A stretch of DNA of 64,000 bases from Oceanobacillus neutriphilus (lineage in GTDB: Bacteria > Bacillota > Bacilli > Bacillales > Amphibacillaceae). Below the pieces are notes generated by a model that ran no database searches, had not been told where the DNA came from, and saw only the letters and a list, made by a program, of their open reading frames with translations. Shown here piece after piece: positions 9,091 to 17,233 of the stretch; position 1 is the first letter of the stretch, and every line of letters begins with the position of its first letter. The stretch lies in NCBI RefSeq assembly GCF_014645515.1, contig NZ_BMLW01000017.1:1-64000 (forward strand). Direction: 5' to 3'. The position numbers were made by a program, and so were the translations under genes.

Positions 9091-9356
9091 TTATAGCGTT
9101 TATGCATTAACATCAATAAGATTACAATAATTAATGCAGTGATTGTTTCTAGAATAATAGAATTTTCGTTATTTTTTATTAACATGCTGCCTATGCCATT
9201 AGCATGTAGTCCCGGTGTCAAATACCAGAATAAGATCCAACCTCCGCAGATAAGAAGAAAGGATCTCCAAGGCAATACTCTTTTATTAGATGGGGAGATG
9301 TCATCTGATGATGTAAAAAATAGAGAGTCTAATGTGTTTTGGTTCTTCCTTTTCAT
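9030..9356 (-). CDS. Small membrane protein downstream of the HAAS gene
   Basis: A 108-residue frame in the same direction as the HAAS gene, starting 39 bases after its stop, with AAAAAGGAT upstream of the ATG at 9356. The N-terminal 35 residues are polar and basic; hydrophobic segments follow at about 32-49, 65-84 and 88-106. I do not recognise it. Position suggests a third gene of the padR-HAAS operon. Its 3' end runs 61 bases into the convergent hydrolase gene, so part of the frame may be fortuitous. Confidence 0.45.
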   Translation of the reverse strand: MKRKNQNTLDSLFFTSSDDISPSNKRVLPWRSFLLICGGWILFWYLTPGLHANGIGSMLIKNNENSIILETITALIIVILLMLMHKRYNQLLIISTISLVAIFASGIG

Positions 9357-9961
9357 ATGTACCAAATCCTTTTTAGAAAATTTAATTCCTTCCTGCTATA
9401 CTTGCCGGATTCTTTTATTGCGGCTCTTTCTTTTATTAGAACCGTAAAAATACATACTCAATGGCCACCACAGAATTAGAAAAATCGGATATACTTCCCA
9501 AATAATATTTGGTGTGGAAATCGCGCTCACCACAATGAAAAATACAACGGTTAAAAAGGTTCCGAAAACAGACAGTCCAAAATATCTTTTTGATCTGATA
9601 AAATATAAAAGAGCTGGCCACCATAAAATAGCGAAGGTCGGATAAACAAACCAAATTGTTGATGGGGAATAGTACAAATTAATAAAAACCATCAAGGCAA
9701 TAAATAAAATACTCCCCCAGACAGAAAAATTCAAATCGATTTTTGCTCTTTCAATTCTTTTTTCATCTCCATCACTGTTTACGCGATAAACACCTAACTC
9801 GTTTTTTATTTCATCAATGTTACCAAATTCCACGATAGCTTTATTGACAGCATCCTCTTCTTCTTTCCCCTGTGCCATCAAATCGTATACTTTTTCTTCC
9901 AGATTCTGAAAAATTTCTTGCTTGATGATTTCTTTTTCCTCACTCTTTGGAATATCTTTAA

Positions 9962-10045
9962 TTGAACTACTCCTACTTATCAACCGTAAAGGTTGCTTGA
10001 AGTAGGAGATTCCTAAGAACACCAACCCATTGGCCAGTTATGGAT
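9962..10045 (-). ncRNA. Probable omega RNA (reRNA) scaffold of TnpB
   Basis: TnpB nucleases use an RNA made from the 3' end of tnpB through the right end of the element, with the guide taken from flanking DNA. Here the right end carries a nested hairpin (outer CTCCTACTT/AAGTAGGAG, inner CAACC/GGTTG) that stops 10 bases before the boundary. The guide would begin at 9961 on the minus strand (TTAAAGATATTCC...), inside the HAAS gene. The 5' limit of the RNA probably lies within tnpB and is not defined here. Confidence 0.55.
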
Positions 10046-11217
10046 TAGGCTATCCCCGCAGTCCCTGCGGTTATCCGTAATGCTTCCTTACGAAGATTCC
10101 TGCTTGCATTAATATCTCTTTGATGATGGCTTTGACAGATATCACACGTCCATACACGCAAAGCGAGATTTTTAACTTCTTGGTTTTGGTGTCCACAATG
10201 AGAACACAGCTGACTGGATGGATAATTTTTAGCGACCGTAACAACCTGCTTTCCATACCAGGCCGCTTTATATTCCAGCATCGTTTGGAACGCTGACCAG
10301 GATACGTCGCTAATTGCTTTTGCAAGATTTCGATTTTTCAACATGTTTTTCACAGACAAATCTTCTATTCCGATGATATCGTGGTTTTTGACTATCTCGG
10401 TGGAAATTTTATCCAACATGTCTTTTCTTTTATTAGCAATCTTTTCGTGAAGCCGGGCTAATTTTCGTTTTTGTTTCTGCCAATTTGCTGAGCCAGCCTG
10501 TCTCCTGGACAGAATTACTTGCGCTTTTACCAATTTCTCTTCTAATATCCGGAAAAATCTTGGATTTTCATACACCATTCCATCAGAAAGGGTTGCAAAA
10601 TCGGTTAATCCAACATCAATGCCTACGCAGGAACCAGTCTTTTCAATGTGCCCGACTTCCGTTTCCGCTACAATCGAAACAAAGTATTTTCCTGATGGGT
10701 TGCGCCGGATTGTTGCATTGATAATACGTCCTTCCACTTCCCGACTTTTAGCAAAACGAACCAATCCGAGCTTGGGCAGTTTGATATGTTTATCGAATAT
10801 GGCAATATTTCCATTGACATGTTTCGTGGTATACGATTGAACAGGATTCTTTTTTGATTTAAAACGAGGTGCCTTATTCTGCTTCTTATAATAACGCGTA
10901 TAGGAATCATTCACGTTTTCCACCGCTTTTTGAAGGGCAATACTATCGACTTCTTTGAGGAAAGGATAGGTTTTCTTTAATTCCCGAACTGCTTTGATTG
11001 CCTTATTTTTATTGAAAAATTCGCCCTTCCAATTATTTTGAAGAAGCTGCCCGTTTTGTACCATTTCATTCACCGTGTGCCAATAGTGGTCTTTTTCTTT
11101 TTGTTTTCCTGTAAAATAGTTGTAGACAAAGCGGGAGCATCCGATTGTCTTATGGATGAAGGTGATTTGTTTTTTGTTCGGATAGATACGAAAACGAAAT
11201 GCTTTTGTTATTTTCAT
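10045..11217 (-). CDS. tnpB: RNA-guided endonuclease TnpB
   Basis: A 390-residue TnpB, full length for the family. The RuvC residues appear intact: D201 in [11 protein letters not shown]285 in [10 protein letters not shown] and D368 in [10 protein letters not shown] four-cysteine zinc finger sits before the last one (C338, C341, C358, C361). The N-terminus has the usual [13 protein letters not shown]. The start at 11217 is fixed by AGGAGGAGG just upstream. It should cut DNA matching its guide next to a target-adjacent motif, here predicted TTTAT. No premature stop or frameshift is seen, so it may be active. Alone in its element, without tnpA. Confidence 0.93.
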   Translation of the reverse strand: MKITKAFRFRIYPNKKQITFIHKTIGCSRFVYNYFTGKQKEKDHYWHTVNEMVQNGQLLQNNWKGEFFNKNKAIKAVRELKKTYPFLKEVDSIALQKAVENVNDSYTRYYKKQNKAPRFKSKKNPVQSYTTKHVNGNIAIFDKHIKLPKLGLVRFAKSREVEGRIINATIRRNPSGKYFVSIVAETEVGHIEKTGSCVGIDVGLTDFATLSDGMVYENPRFFRILEEKLVKAQVILSRRQAGSANWQKQKRKLARLHEKIANKRKDMLDKISTEIVKNHDIIGIEDLSVKNMLKNRNLAKAISDVSWSAFQTMLEYKAAWYGKQVVTVAKNYPSSQLCSHCGHQNQEVKNLALRVWTCDICQSHHQRDINASRNLRKEALRITAGTAGIA

Positions 11218-11416
11218 AGCTTCTAACCTCCTCCTGTCTATTATATCAGAAGAAGGGCGTTTTTGGAACATTTGTTCTATTTAGTATTGGACAGTCGAGA
11301 CACCCAAAAGCAATCTTATGTGCATAGGAGATTCATCTCCCCCTTACCTCTACGCGCTTGAAGAGGGAGTTTCCTCTCCTTTTTTGATAAATCGTCTACA
11401 TGGTTTTTTATCTTAT

Positions 11417-11746
11417 TCAATCTAATCCCTCCATAAACAAATCAATAATTTCCTTTGTTTCCTTCCATTCCCTGGCTGTCTCTTTTAAATATGCTTTACC
11501 TAACATCGTAATTCTGTAATATTTTCGCTTCCCGCCATGAGACACTTTCCCATAATACGACTCGATTAATTCTTTCTTTTCAAGGCGCTGGAAAACAGCA
11601 TATAATGTTGCCTCTTTAATCTGAAAACGATTGTCTGTCCGTAAGCTGATTTGTTTTGATATTTCATAACCATACTGATCATTTTCATAAATCAGCCGCA
11701 GTATAATCGATTCCAGGTGCCCCCGGATAATATCACTTCTAATCAT
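11417..11746 (-). CDS. PadR-family transcriptional regulator
   Basis: A 109-residue PadR protein of the short (subfamily-2) type: winged helix with GYEISKQI, EATLYAVFQRLEKKELIESY and a GKRKYYRIT wing, then one C-terminal dimerisation helix. It overlaps the start of the HAAS gene by two bases (ATTGA), so both were once co-translated. Its promoter carries a symmetrical operator, so self-repression is likely. Insertion of the TnpB element just after padR has probably uncoupled the downstream genes from it. Effector unknown. Confidence 0.9.
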   Translation of the reverse strand: MIRSDIIRGHLESIILRLIYENDQYGYEISKQISLRTDNRFQIKEATLYAVFQRLEKKELIESYYGKVSHGGKRKYYRITMLGKAYLKETAREWKETKEIIDLFMEGLD

Positions 11747-11786
11747 AATAATCCTTCCTCATCATATAATTATATCTGATAGAGTA

Positions 11787-11815
11787 ATATTATCACTGAT
11801 TACTCTATGTGTCAA
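11787..11815 (-). promoter_or_regulatory. padR promoter with overlapping palindromic operator
   Basis: On the minus strand TTGACA (11815-11810), a 17-base spacer and TAATAT (11792-11787) form a sigma-A promoter. A 9-bp perfect dyad TAGAGTAAT (11780-11788) / ATTACTCTA (11799-11807) lies over the spacer and the -10 box. This is the expected layout for a self-repressing PadR. The operator assignment is an inference. Confidence 0.7.
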
Positions 11816-12196
11816 AGTAATTATAATTAAAGAAAATTGATGCTCCTAATTATTTGAAAGGTCTATTAAATAAATCATTTCAATTTAATAAGCATTTATT
11901 ACCATTTACTTATTATTATATCGGAATAGTAATTATATCATTTATTACTCTTTCTGTTATAGCAAAATCACAAGCTGTATTGAGGTTTATAAATCTACGG
12001 AAATCAAGCATGTAATATGAAGATTTTTTCTGCATTAGAAAGATCAGTCATCCCTAAAATTTTACCTGTTCTTTCTTTGGAAACAGGTTTCATATCTCTT
12101 TATAAAAACATTATTTTTTACAGGAATATTGAAAATATATAGTAATTTATTTATAGTTAATGTTAAAGAAAGGAAGAAACGCTGGAGGAATATATA
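11816..12196. other. Intergenic region before the lipoprotein gene
   Basis: Very AT-rich. Apart from the padR operator at its left border and a GGAGGAAT ribosome site at its right end I see no gene, strong hairpin or repeat. Confidence 0.5.
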
Positions 12197-12865
12197 ATGA
12201 AAAAATATATCGTCATGTTTGTATGTATACTAATCATCGCAGGTGGCTGCGATATGCGTATACAAGAAGAAAATAGAAAGCCTTCAGAAATGAAGCTTGA
12301 TGAATTACCAGAAGCACCAGCATTTAAAGATGACTTTACAAGAGGATTTTTACAGTCCGCAGAGCCAGTACGAGAAGGGTATTACCCTTTTTTATCGGAA
12401 TCAGAAAGCTTTACCATGGACTTTCCTGAAGAGATGAAAGTGGAGTATCGGAGTCATTTCGCAAGTTCTGATAACGAGAGGGAAACAGTTGAAATAAGAA
12501 ATGTAGAAAAGAACAGAAATGTTCATGTCCATTCTTTTATGCAATATTATCGCTCTATGGGCACTGCAGAAGATAGTATGAGAATGATGTCAGCAAGTGC
12601 TGATAAGGATTTAAATTTCAAAAAAATAGAAACAGCTTATGAAAATCAATATTTAGATGTTGCAGAATTTCAATATGATGAGAACAACCACACTATCTTA
12701 GCGATAGTATGGAATGAAGCGGGTCAACAGATTCAAATTTCTTTGATGGCAAGATGCCTGGATTCTGAAGAGATGGATCGATGTGAACCTTTAACAAAAG
12801 AGGATAGAGAAAAAATAATGGAACAATTTAAATCCATAGAATTGATTCTCCCCGAAAACGATTAA
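12197..12865 (+). CDS. Putative lipoprotein of unknown function
   Basis: A 222-residue exported protein. The N-terminus has two lysines, a hydrophobic core and a lipobox-like IIAGGC with cysteine at residue 18, so lipid anchoring to the outer membrane face is likely (A-G-G-C is slightly atypical). The rest is polar and acidic, with a region MDFPEEMKVEYRS that looks like the start of a PsbP/YdhF-type beta domain, and two further cysteines near the C-terminus. I cannot name the family. GGAGGAAT precedes the ATG. Monocistronic. Confidence 0.7.
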   Translation: MKKYIVMFVCILIIAGGCDMRIQEENRKPSEMKLDELPEAPAFKDDFTRGFLQSAEPVREGYYPFLSESESFTMDFPEEMKVEYRSHFASSDNERETVEIRNVEKNRNVHVHSFMQYYRSMGTAEDSMRMMSASADKDLNFKKIETAYENQYLDVAEFQYDENNHTILAIVWNEAGQQIQISLMARCLDSEEMDRCEPLTKEDREKIMEQFKSIELILPEND

Positions 12866-13256
12866 TCATATCATAAAGAAAAAAACAGAATTTATAATTG
12901 GCAGTGTTTTCAAATGATAATGAAAGGTTTTCTAAAACACCCAACACGTTAGTATAAAATCGGAATGTATTTATAGCTATCTAAAAGCAATATTTTTATA
13001 GTTTCTTATACAAAATAAATACTGACTGCACAGACAGCCAGTATTAAAAACCGCACGGAAGAAGACCATTGAATATTAATTACAAACTTTTCTTGCAGTT
13101 AGCTAACCCGAGTTCCGCACTGCCAAAATGCCGGGATCGGGATTACTCTGCGCGATAAAACCAGTAAACACAAACGGTAATTCTTCTTTCTCAACGTACC
13201 TCTTAGCATTATAACAATTGTAAAAAGCTTATACAGCTCATTTTCTAATCATACCA
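12866..13256. other. Intergenic region with a weak hairpin and a GC-rich patch
   Basis: An inverted repeat AATACTG/CAGTATT (13018-13045) may end the lipoprotein transcript. A GC-richer patch at 13095-13150 contains GGGATTACTC, faintly like the core of the dispersed fold-back repeat, too weak to call as a copy. No gene is seen. Confidence 0.45.
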
Positions 13257-14057
13257 TTATCCCTGTAAAGATAACATTTGAATGATCGTCTCCATTACAG
13301 CATCCTCTTCATTGGAACGAGCGATGTAATTCGCGGCATCTTTTAATTCCGGTACTGCATTACGAACCGCAAAACTATATTTCGAACGGACCATAAGCTC
13401 TAAATCATTATAACCGTCACCAAACGCCATCGTTTCTTCCGGGGTCGTATTTAATAAATGCTGTAAATGTTCAACAGTAGTCCCCTTATGAACATTAGCA
13501 TTTGCAATATCAATCCAGGCTGCTTCAGAGGCAACAATGTAAGCTGAATCAAAAAATGGAGATAATTTCTCTTTTGTCTCAAAACAATTTAAGGATGGAT
13601 CATGAACTGTTATCTTAATAAAATCATCCGTTATTTCATTAAAATCAGCAACCTGCCTTATCTGTGTATATGATCCTTTGACAACATTCATTTCATCCGG
13701 TGAAAGGTTTTGTTTAACAATCGCTGCCTCTTTCGTACATGCGATAATCGTATGTTTCGAGCTTATTTCCTCAAGTAAGTGAATAATTTTCAGTCCTAAT
13801 TTATTGCTTAACAATGATTCATAAACAAATTTACCTTGATGCTTGATTCGGGTTGCGCTGTCTCCCAGAATCCATAAATCATTTGCATCGTCTCCAAATA
13901 ATGTCTCCACACGTTCACATTGTTTCCCTGTAACAGGTGCAAATACAATACCTTTTTCCTTCATTATCTTTTTAACATCTTTATACAATTCCCGATTAAA
14001 ATCACCACTGTTATTCAAAAATGTACCATCCATATCTGTTAATATCAATTTAATCAT
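13257..14057 (-). CDS. Cof-type HAD-IIB phosphatase
   Basis: A 266-residue HAD-superfamily hydrolase. The N-terminal DMDGT holds the nucleophile aspartate, T-G-K follows (PVTGKQ), and GDGYNDLEL is motif IV; the long cap between them and the total length fit the Cof/YkrA-YwpJ class that dephosphorylates sugar phosphates and similar metabolites. The ATG at 14057 has GGGAGGAT upstream and starts directly at IKLILTDMDGT; a start 36 bases upstream is less likely. Last gene of a ROK regulator-MFS-HAD operon, which points to a sugar substrate. Confidence 0.9.
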   Translation of the reverse strand: MIKLILTDMDGTFLNNSGDFNRELYKDVKKIMKEKGIVFAPVTGKQCERVETLFGDDANDLWILGDSATRIKHQGKFVYESLLSNKLGLKIIHLLEEISSKHTIIACTKEAAIVKQNLSPDEMNVVKGSYTQIRQVADFNEITDDFIKITVHDPSLNCFETKEKLSPFFDSAYIVASEAAWIDIANANVHKGTTVEHLQHLLNTTPEETMAFGDGYNDLELMVRSKYSFAVRNAVPELKDAANYIARSNEEDAVMETIIQMLSLQG

Positions 14058-14124
14058 ATAATATCCTCCCGCTCTGTAAATAAATTCATCCATTTAAGAA
14101 CTCTATTTAAGACGATCTGTATTT

Positions 14125-15339
14125 CTACCTCTCCTGCTTTAATAATTGAGATGTTTTCAGCAAGCTGTTTAATTTCTCTGAGCATAGAATCATTACTGCA
14201 ATAAAAATAATAATACAAATCGTAAAGACTCCCATCGTTGTGTGAGATACAATGAAACCGATAACAGGCGGCATAAATGTAGTGCCTGTATAAGCGGCAG
14301 CCATTTGATAACCCATTATTGTTTGAGAATGTTTTTTTCCAAATCGCGACGGTGTTTCATGTAACATACACGGAAATATTGGAGCTAGACCAAGCCCAAT
14401 AATGATAAAGCCAGCAAGTGAAAAAAAGGCGGGCAGTGGCAGTAACAGAATAACGGCACCTGTTAATGCTGTGATTTGGCCAGATCTAATCAGTGTGCGA
14501 TTCGTTATTTTAAAGGTAATAAAACCAGTTATTAACCTTCCTGCTGTTATCCCCACAAAATACATAGAAACCCAACTGGCTGCTGTTGCTGCATTTAATC
14601 CTTTGATGTTTACTAAGAAACTGCTTCCCCAAAGGTTTACCGTTGCTTCAACACCACAATATAATAAGAAAGAAACAAGCGCTAGTTTAACTCCCTTTAT
14701 TTGCGTTGGCTTTATTTTTTTTATAGGTTCATCCTTCATTTGATAGATTTCATCTCCATTCTGATCAGGTATGCTATGCGTACTATTGTGGACTACTTTG
14801 TTCCATAAAGGCAAAGAGAAAAAGAGAATCAAAACCAATACAAATTGAATACCGGCAATAACGAGATACCCGTTTCTCCAAGAATTATCCCCAGAAATAA
14901 AATACGCCATTATAATCGGTCCGAGGGATGCTCCTATCCCCCAAAAACAATGCAGCCAGCTCATATGATGCGCCTTGTAGTGGGTAGCTACATAATTGTT
15001 TAACCCCGCATCAACAGCTCCAGCTCCCAAACCAAGAGGAATGGCACAAATGATTAACCAAATTACCGATGGAGCAAAATAAAACCCTAATAAAGCAATG
15101 GCAGTCATTAAGACACTGACAAAGGTTACTTTGCCAGTACCGAACAATTTAAGTATCCTCCCGCTAACTAAGCTGGAAATAATCGTACCAAATGCAATCA
15201 TCATAAAAAGGATTCCGCCTGTTTCAATTGGGGCGCTAAGATCTGATTGCATTACCGGCCATGCTGCTCCTAATAATGAATCTGGTAGTCCTAAACTGAT
15301 AAAAGCTAAATAAATAATTAGTAAAAGATATACTGCCAT
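14125..15339 (-). CDS. MFS transporter, probable sugar uptake
   Basis: A 404-residue major facilitator with about 12 hydrophobic helices. Between helices 6 and 7 lies a hydrophilic loop (about residues 186-212). The N-terminal half carries F-I-S-L-G-L-P-D-S-L-L-G-A, typical of the branch of MFS proteins annotated as sugar/FucP-like permeases in Bacilli. It lies between a ROK regulator and a HAD phosphatase in one direction, consistent with uptake and processing of a sugar, but the solute is not identifiable. Start supported by AAGGAGAT upstream. Confidence 0.85.
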   Translation of the reverse strand: MAVYLLLIIYLAFISLGLPDSLLGAAWPVMQSDLSAPIETGGILFMMIAFGTIISSLVSGRILKLFGTGKVTFVSVLMTAIALLGFYFAPSVIWLIICAIPLGLGAGAVDAGLNNYVATHYKAHHMSWLHCFWGIGASLGPIIMAYFISGDNSWRNGYLVIAGIQFVLVLILFFSLPLWNKVVHNSTHSIPDQNGDEIYQMKDEPIKKIKPTQIKGVKLALVSFLLYCGVEATVNLWGSSFLVNIKGLNAATAASWVSMYFVGITAGRLITGFITFKITNRTLIRSGQITALTGAVILLLPLPAFFSLAGFIIIGLGLAPIFPCMLHETPSRFGKKHSQTIMGYQMAAAYTGTTFMPPVIGFIVSHTTMGVFTICIIIFIAVMILCSEKLNSLLKTSQLLKQER

Positions 15340-15401
15340 GTTTTATCTCCTTTTAATTTTTATCTTTCCATGAAGATTTAAAATGAAAATTATAGTTACA
15401 G

Positions 15402-16415
15402 TCACCTCTCCTGAAAGTTAATTTTATAAATCGTGTCTTTCGTAACTAACCATCTTAAGCCAACTGTTATGCTTTGCTGGAAATTTCGGTCAAAATAGAT
15501 GACAGGTTTGTTTGGCTGCCTGGAAAGATGCGTATTACCTCCAATTTGTCGCTTCATCATTTCTTCGTCTATATTTTCAGAGGAAATCACAAAAATACTT
15601 GGAGCTACAACAGCATTATAAATAGCTACAATTTCTGAAAGATTATGGACTAATTCTTCATCCGTACCTGGAGCAGCTTTATCCATAAGCATCGGAAGGT
15701 ATTTTATTTCACCGGCCAACCCTTTCTGCCCTTCTATAAGTACACCTTTAGAAAGTATGGTTATTCCCGGCATACTTTTTTCTGGATAATAGATTCCAAC
15801 AACACTTTCATTCGTAAGATTATTTCCAACACAATATCCCATCGTCATGATATGTGCATCATTCTGTATTTTTATAGGAATATCCGTTATTTTTTTCAGT
15901 TCTTTTTCAATATTCCAGGAATCAAACATATTTTCCCAACTGGATGTAATAACACCTTCAAAAATTTTCCCGGGCAGCGTCAGCCCTATTCTTTCAATTT
16001 CATATTCTCTATGAATATATTTATCAATGATTTGCAAAAGGTCATCTGTATTATTCGGAAAATCGACTATATCAGAAACTTTCTCATCTCCATCCAAATT
16101 TACAATTTTAATGATTGTTTCCAAGTTCCTTTTCCGTTCTGCACTCTTTTTTTCTTGAATTGAAACGAGAAGATAAAATGATTTGTCATAATTAAAAATA
16201 TAATCGGCTGCCGGCCGCCCTGTCTTTTGCTGTACAAAAGAATTCTCCAAAAATATGTTTTCCTTCACTAATTCTTTAACCAATGAATTAATAGTAACTA
16301 CACTAAGGCCGGTGTCTTTAACCATCTCTGCTTTAATAGCTTTTCTCTTTTTAAACAGCAACGCTTTCAATTTTTCCAAATTTTTTTGTCTAATAGGATT
16401 GTTTTCTTCTTTCAA
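15402..16415 (-). CDS. ROK-family transcriptional regulator (NagC/XylR type)
   Basis: A 337-residue protein with an N-terminal winged helix (residues about 10-65, AEMVKDTGLSVVTINSLVKELV) followed by an ROK fold. Family signs include NDAHIMTMGYCVGN (the N-D-A..A-..G motif is normally NDANAAALGE) and KGLAGEIKYLP (normally G.AGE.GH). The metal-binding cysteines of sugar kinases are absent, so it should be a sensor rather than a kinase. TTG start at 16415 with GGGAGGTGG upstream. It heads the operon with the MFS and HAD genes and has a dyad in its promoter region. Confidence 0.85.
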   Translation of the reverse strand: MKEENNPIRQKNLEKLKALLFKKRKAIKAEMVKDTGLSVVTINSLVKELVKENIFLENSFVQQKTGRPAADYIFNYDKSFYLLVSIQEKKSAERKRNLETIIKIVNLDGDEKVSDIVDFPNNTDDLLQIIDKYIHREYEIERIGLTLPGKIFEGVITSSWENMFDSWNIEKELKKITDIPIKIQNDAHIMTMGYCVGNNLTNESVVGIYYPEKSMPGITILSKGVLIEGQKGLAGEIKYLPMLMDKAAPGTDEELVHNLSEIVAIYNAVVAPSIFVISSENIDEEMMKRQIGGNTHLSRQPNKPVIYFDRNFQQSITVGLRWLVTKDTIYKINFQER

Positions 16416-16436
16416 TCAAACCACCTCCCACATTCA

Positions 16437-16463
16437 TTAAAGTACTTTATTAAGTGCCTTTAA
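16437..16463. promoter_or_regulatory. Dyad upstream of the ROK regulator (candidate operator)
   Basis: TTAAAGTACTT (16437-16447) faces AAGTGCCTTTAA (16452-16463); apart from one extra base the arms are complementary. It lies 22 bases before the regulator's start codon. ROK repressors bind such AT-rich dyads near their own promoters, so self-regulation is plausible. Confidence 0.5.
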
Positions 16464-16639
16464 TAAATATAAATGATAAACAAATTATTGTAAAGAGAAT
16501 TTGCAGGATATTGTCATAAAGTGAAACTTCATTGAGCAGGGTTTTCTTCCACGGGATTGGGACTGGAATAAATAATTTACCGGGGTTAAAAAGCGCTGCG
16601 CGTTGACAGTTCATAGATATTTAAGTTTGAGCTAAAAAG

Positions 16640-16668
16640 TTGACAAAAAAATTATTTTATGCTATAAT
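16640..16668 (+). promoter_or_regulatory. Promoter P1 of the DUF6323/DUF6179-like operon
   Basis: A consensus sigma-A promoter: TTGACA (16640-16645), exactly 17 bases, TATAAT (16663-16668). Transcripts starting near 16675 would include the whole hairpin at 16698-16726. Confidence 0.85.
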
Positions 16669-16696
16669 TTACATTTATTATTTTTAGTTATATAAT
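16668..16696 (+). promoter_or_regulatory. Second promoter P2, starting inside the terminator hairpin
   Basis: TTTACA (16668-16673), 17 bases, TATAAT (16691-16696), sharing one base with the P1 -10 box. The expected start at about 16702-16704 is inside the left arm of the hairpin (16698-16706), so a P2 transcript would lose most of that arm. Confidence 0.6.
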
Positions 16697-16697
16697 A

Positions 16698-16726
16698 GGG
16701 TTCCCTTGGCCAGGGGGCCCTTTTTT
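16698..16726 (+). terminator. Intrinsic terminator in the 5' leader (candidate attenuator)
   Basis: GGGTTCCCT (16698-16706) and AGGGGGCCC (16712-16720) form nine continuous pairs (two G-U) with a 5-base loop, followed by six T. It stands between the promoter P1 and the first gene at 16763, and no gene ends just upstream on this strand. Confidence 0.8.
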
Positions 16727-16762
16727 GCGTTCTAAATATCCTTACAGGAAAGGTGATATCCT

Positions 16763-17230
16763 ATGAATTTATCCGATATGCTGAATTCCATCCAACAATC
16801 ACATCATTCCAATACAATAATGGATCTGGTTAGTTTAAATGAGAAAACAAAAGAGCGGAATTTAGTTCTAACGCCAGATGATGCGAAGTCACTGGTGGTA
16901 TCCAGAAATAAAGTGCTGCGTGATCATGCGAGAATTGAATTGAGCAACGGTGTGTTAAAGGAGTTAATTGAGGTGTTTTCCGTCTCCCCTTATATGAACC
17001 AGGAGTACTATGTTGATACACTGAATGAACTTCAGGAGATTTTTTATTATCTTAAAAATGAAACGGAAGATAAAGTTGAAGATGCAAAGCTTATTCAACT
17101 GATGAATGATTATTATAATGGATCCTGTGCAGGCTCTATCGAACTGTTAAGAAGTAAAATGGAAGAATTCGCGGAGAATTTCAGAAGAGATATAACACTT
17201 CCTGATTCTATATTTAAAGGGGATGAATAA
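16763..17230 (+). CDS. Unknown protein, DUF6323-like
   Basis: A 155-residue, mostly helical, soluble protein without signal peptide or membrane segment. The text LVLTPDDAKSLVVSRNKVLR, then RIELSNGVLKELIEVFSVSPY and a YYNGSCAGSIELL segment, is what I recall from proteins labelled DUF6323. No catalytic motif is visible. The ribosome site GAAAGGTGATA precedes the ATG. The next gene starts four bases after its stop, so the two are surely co-translated. Function unknown; partner identity is the main clue. Confidence 0.7.
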   Translation: MNLSDMLNSIQQSHHSNTIMDLVSLNEKTKERNLVLTPDDAKSLVVSRNKVLRDHARIELSNGVLKELIEVFSVSPYMNQEYYVDTLNELQEIFYYLKNETEDKVEDAKLIQLMNDYYNGSCAGSIELLRSKMEEFAENFRRDITLPDSIFKGDE

Positions 17231-17233
17231 TAT

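Larger units (their letters stand above)
9962..11386 (-). mobile_element. IS200/IS605-type element carrying only tnpB (IS1341-like)
   Basis: The limits come from rebuilding the interrupted HAAS gene. On the minus strand the left end starts CAAAAAAGGAG just after TTTAT (11391-11387), and the right end finishes GTTCAA at 9962. No target duplication is present, as expected for IS200/IS605-type single-strand transposition. Subterminal hairpins are visible: GGAGAT/ATCTCC at 11327-11340 near the left end and a right-end stem CTCCTACTT/AAGTAGGAG with inner CAACC/GGTTG at about 9970-10002. No Y1 (HUH) tnpA is in the element or the window, so it would depend on a transposase supplied in trans. Confidence 0.85.
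9396..11420 (-). pseudogene. HAAS-domain (permease prefix domain 1) membrane protein, split by a TnpB element
   Basis: The 3' part (9396-9961) encodes KDIPKSEEKEIIKQEIFQNL followed by the rest of a HAAS-type signalling domain and then four hydrophobic helices. The 5' part lies on the far side of the inserted element: TTG at 11420-11418 then NKIKNHVDDL (to 11387). Joining base 11387 to 9961 restores DDL-F-KDIP and one open frame of 600 nt (199 aa). The TTG start overlaps the padR stop (ATTGA), as expected for the co-translated padR/HAAS pair seen in many Firmicutes. As it stands, the protein can only be made from an in-frame ATG at 10025 inside the element, which has no ribosome site. HAAS proteins are thought to link PadR regulation to membrane events. 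Confidence 0.85.

Noticed and set aside
9139-9447. 102-residue plus-strand frame opposite the small membrane gene
   Set aside because: No ribosome site; the minus-strand frame fits operon position and has a ribosome site.
9396-10025. A continuous frame from ATG 10025 reading MVFLGISYFKQPL into the HAAS protein
   Set aside because: Its first 21 codons belong to the right end of the TnpB element, it has no ribosome site, and the true N-terminus is found at 11420. It is treated as an interrupted gene.
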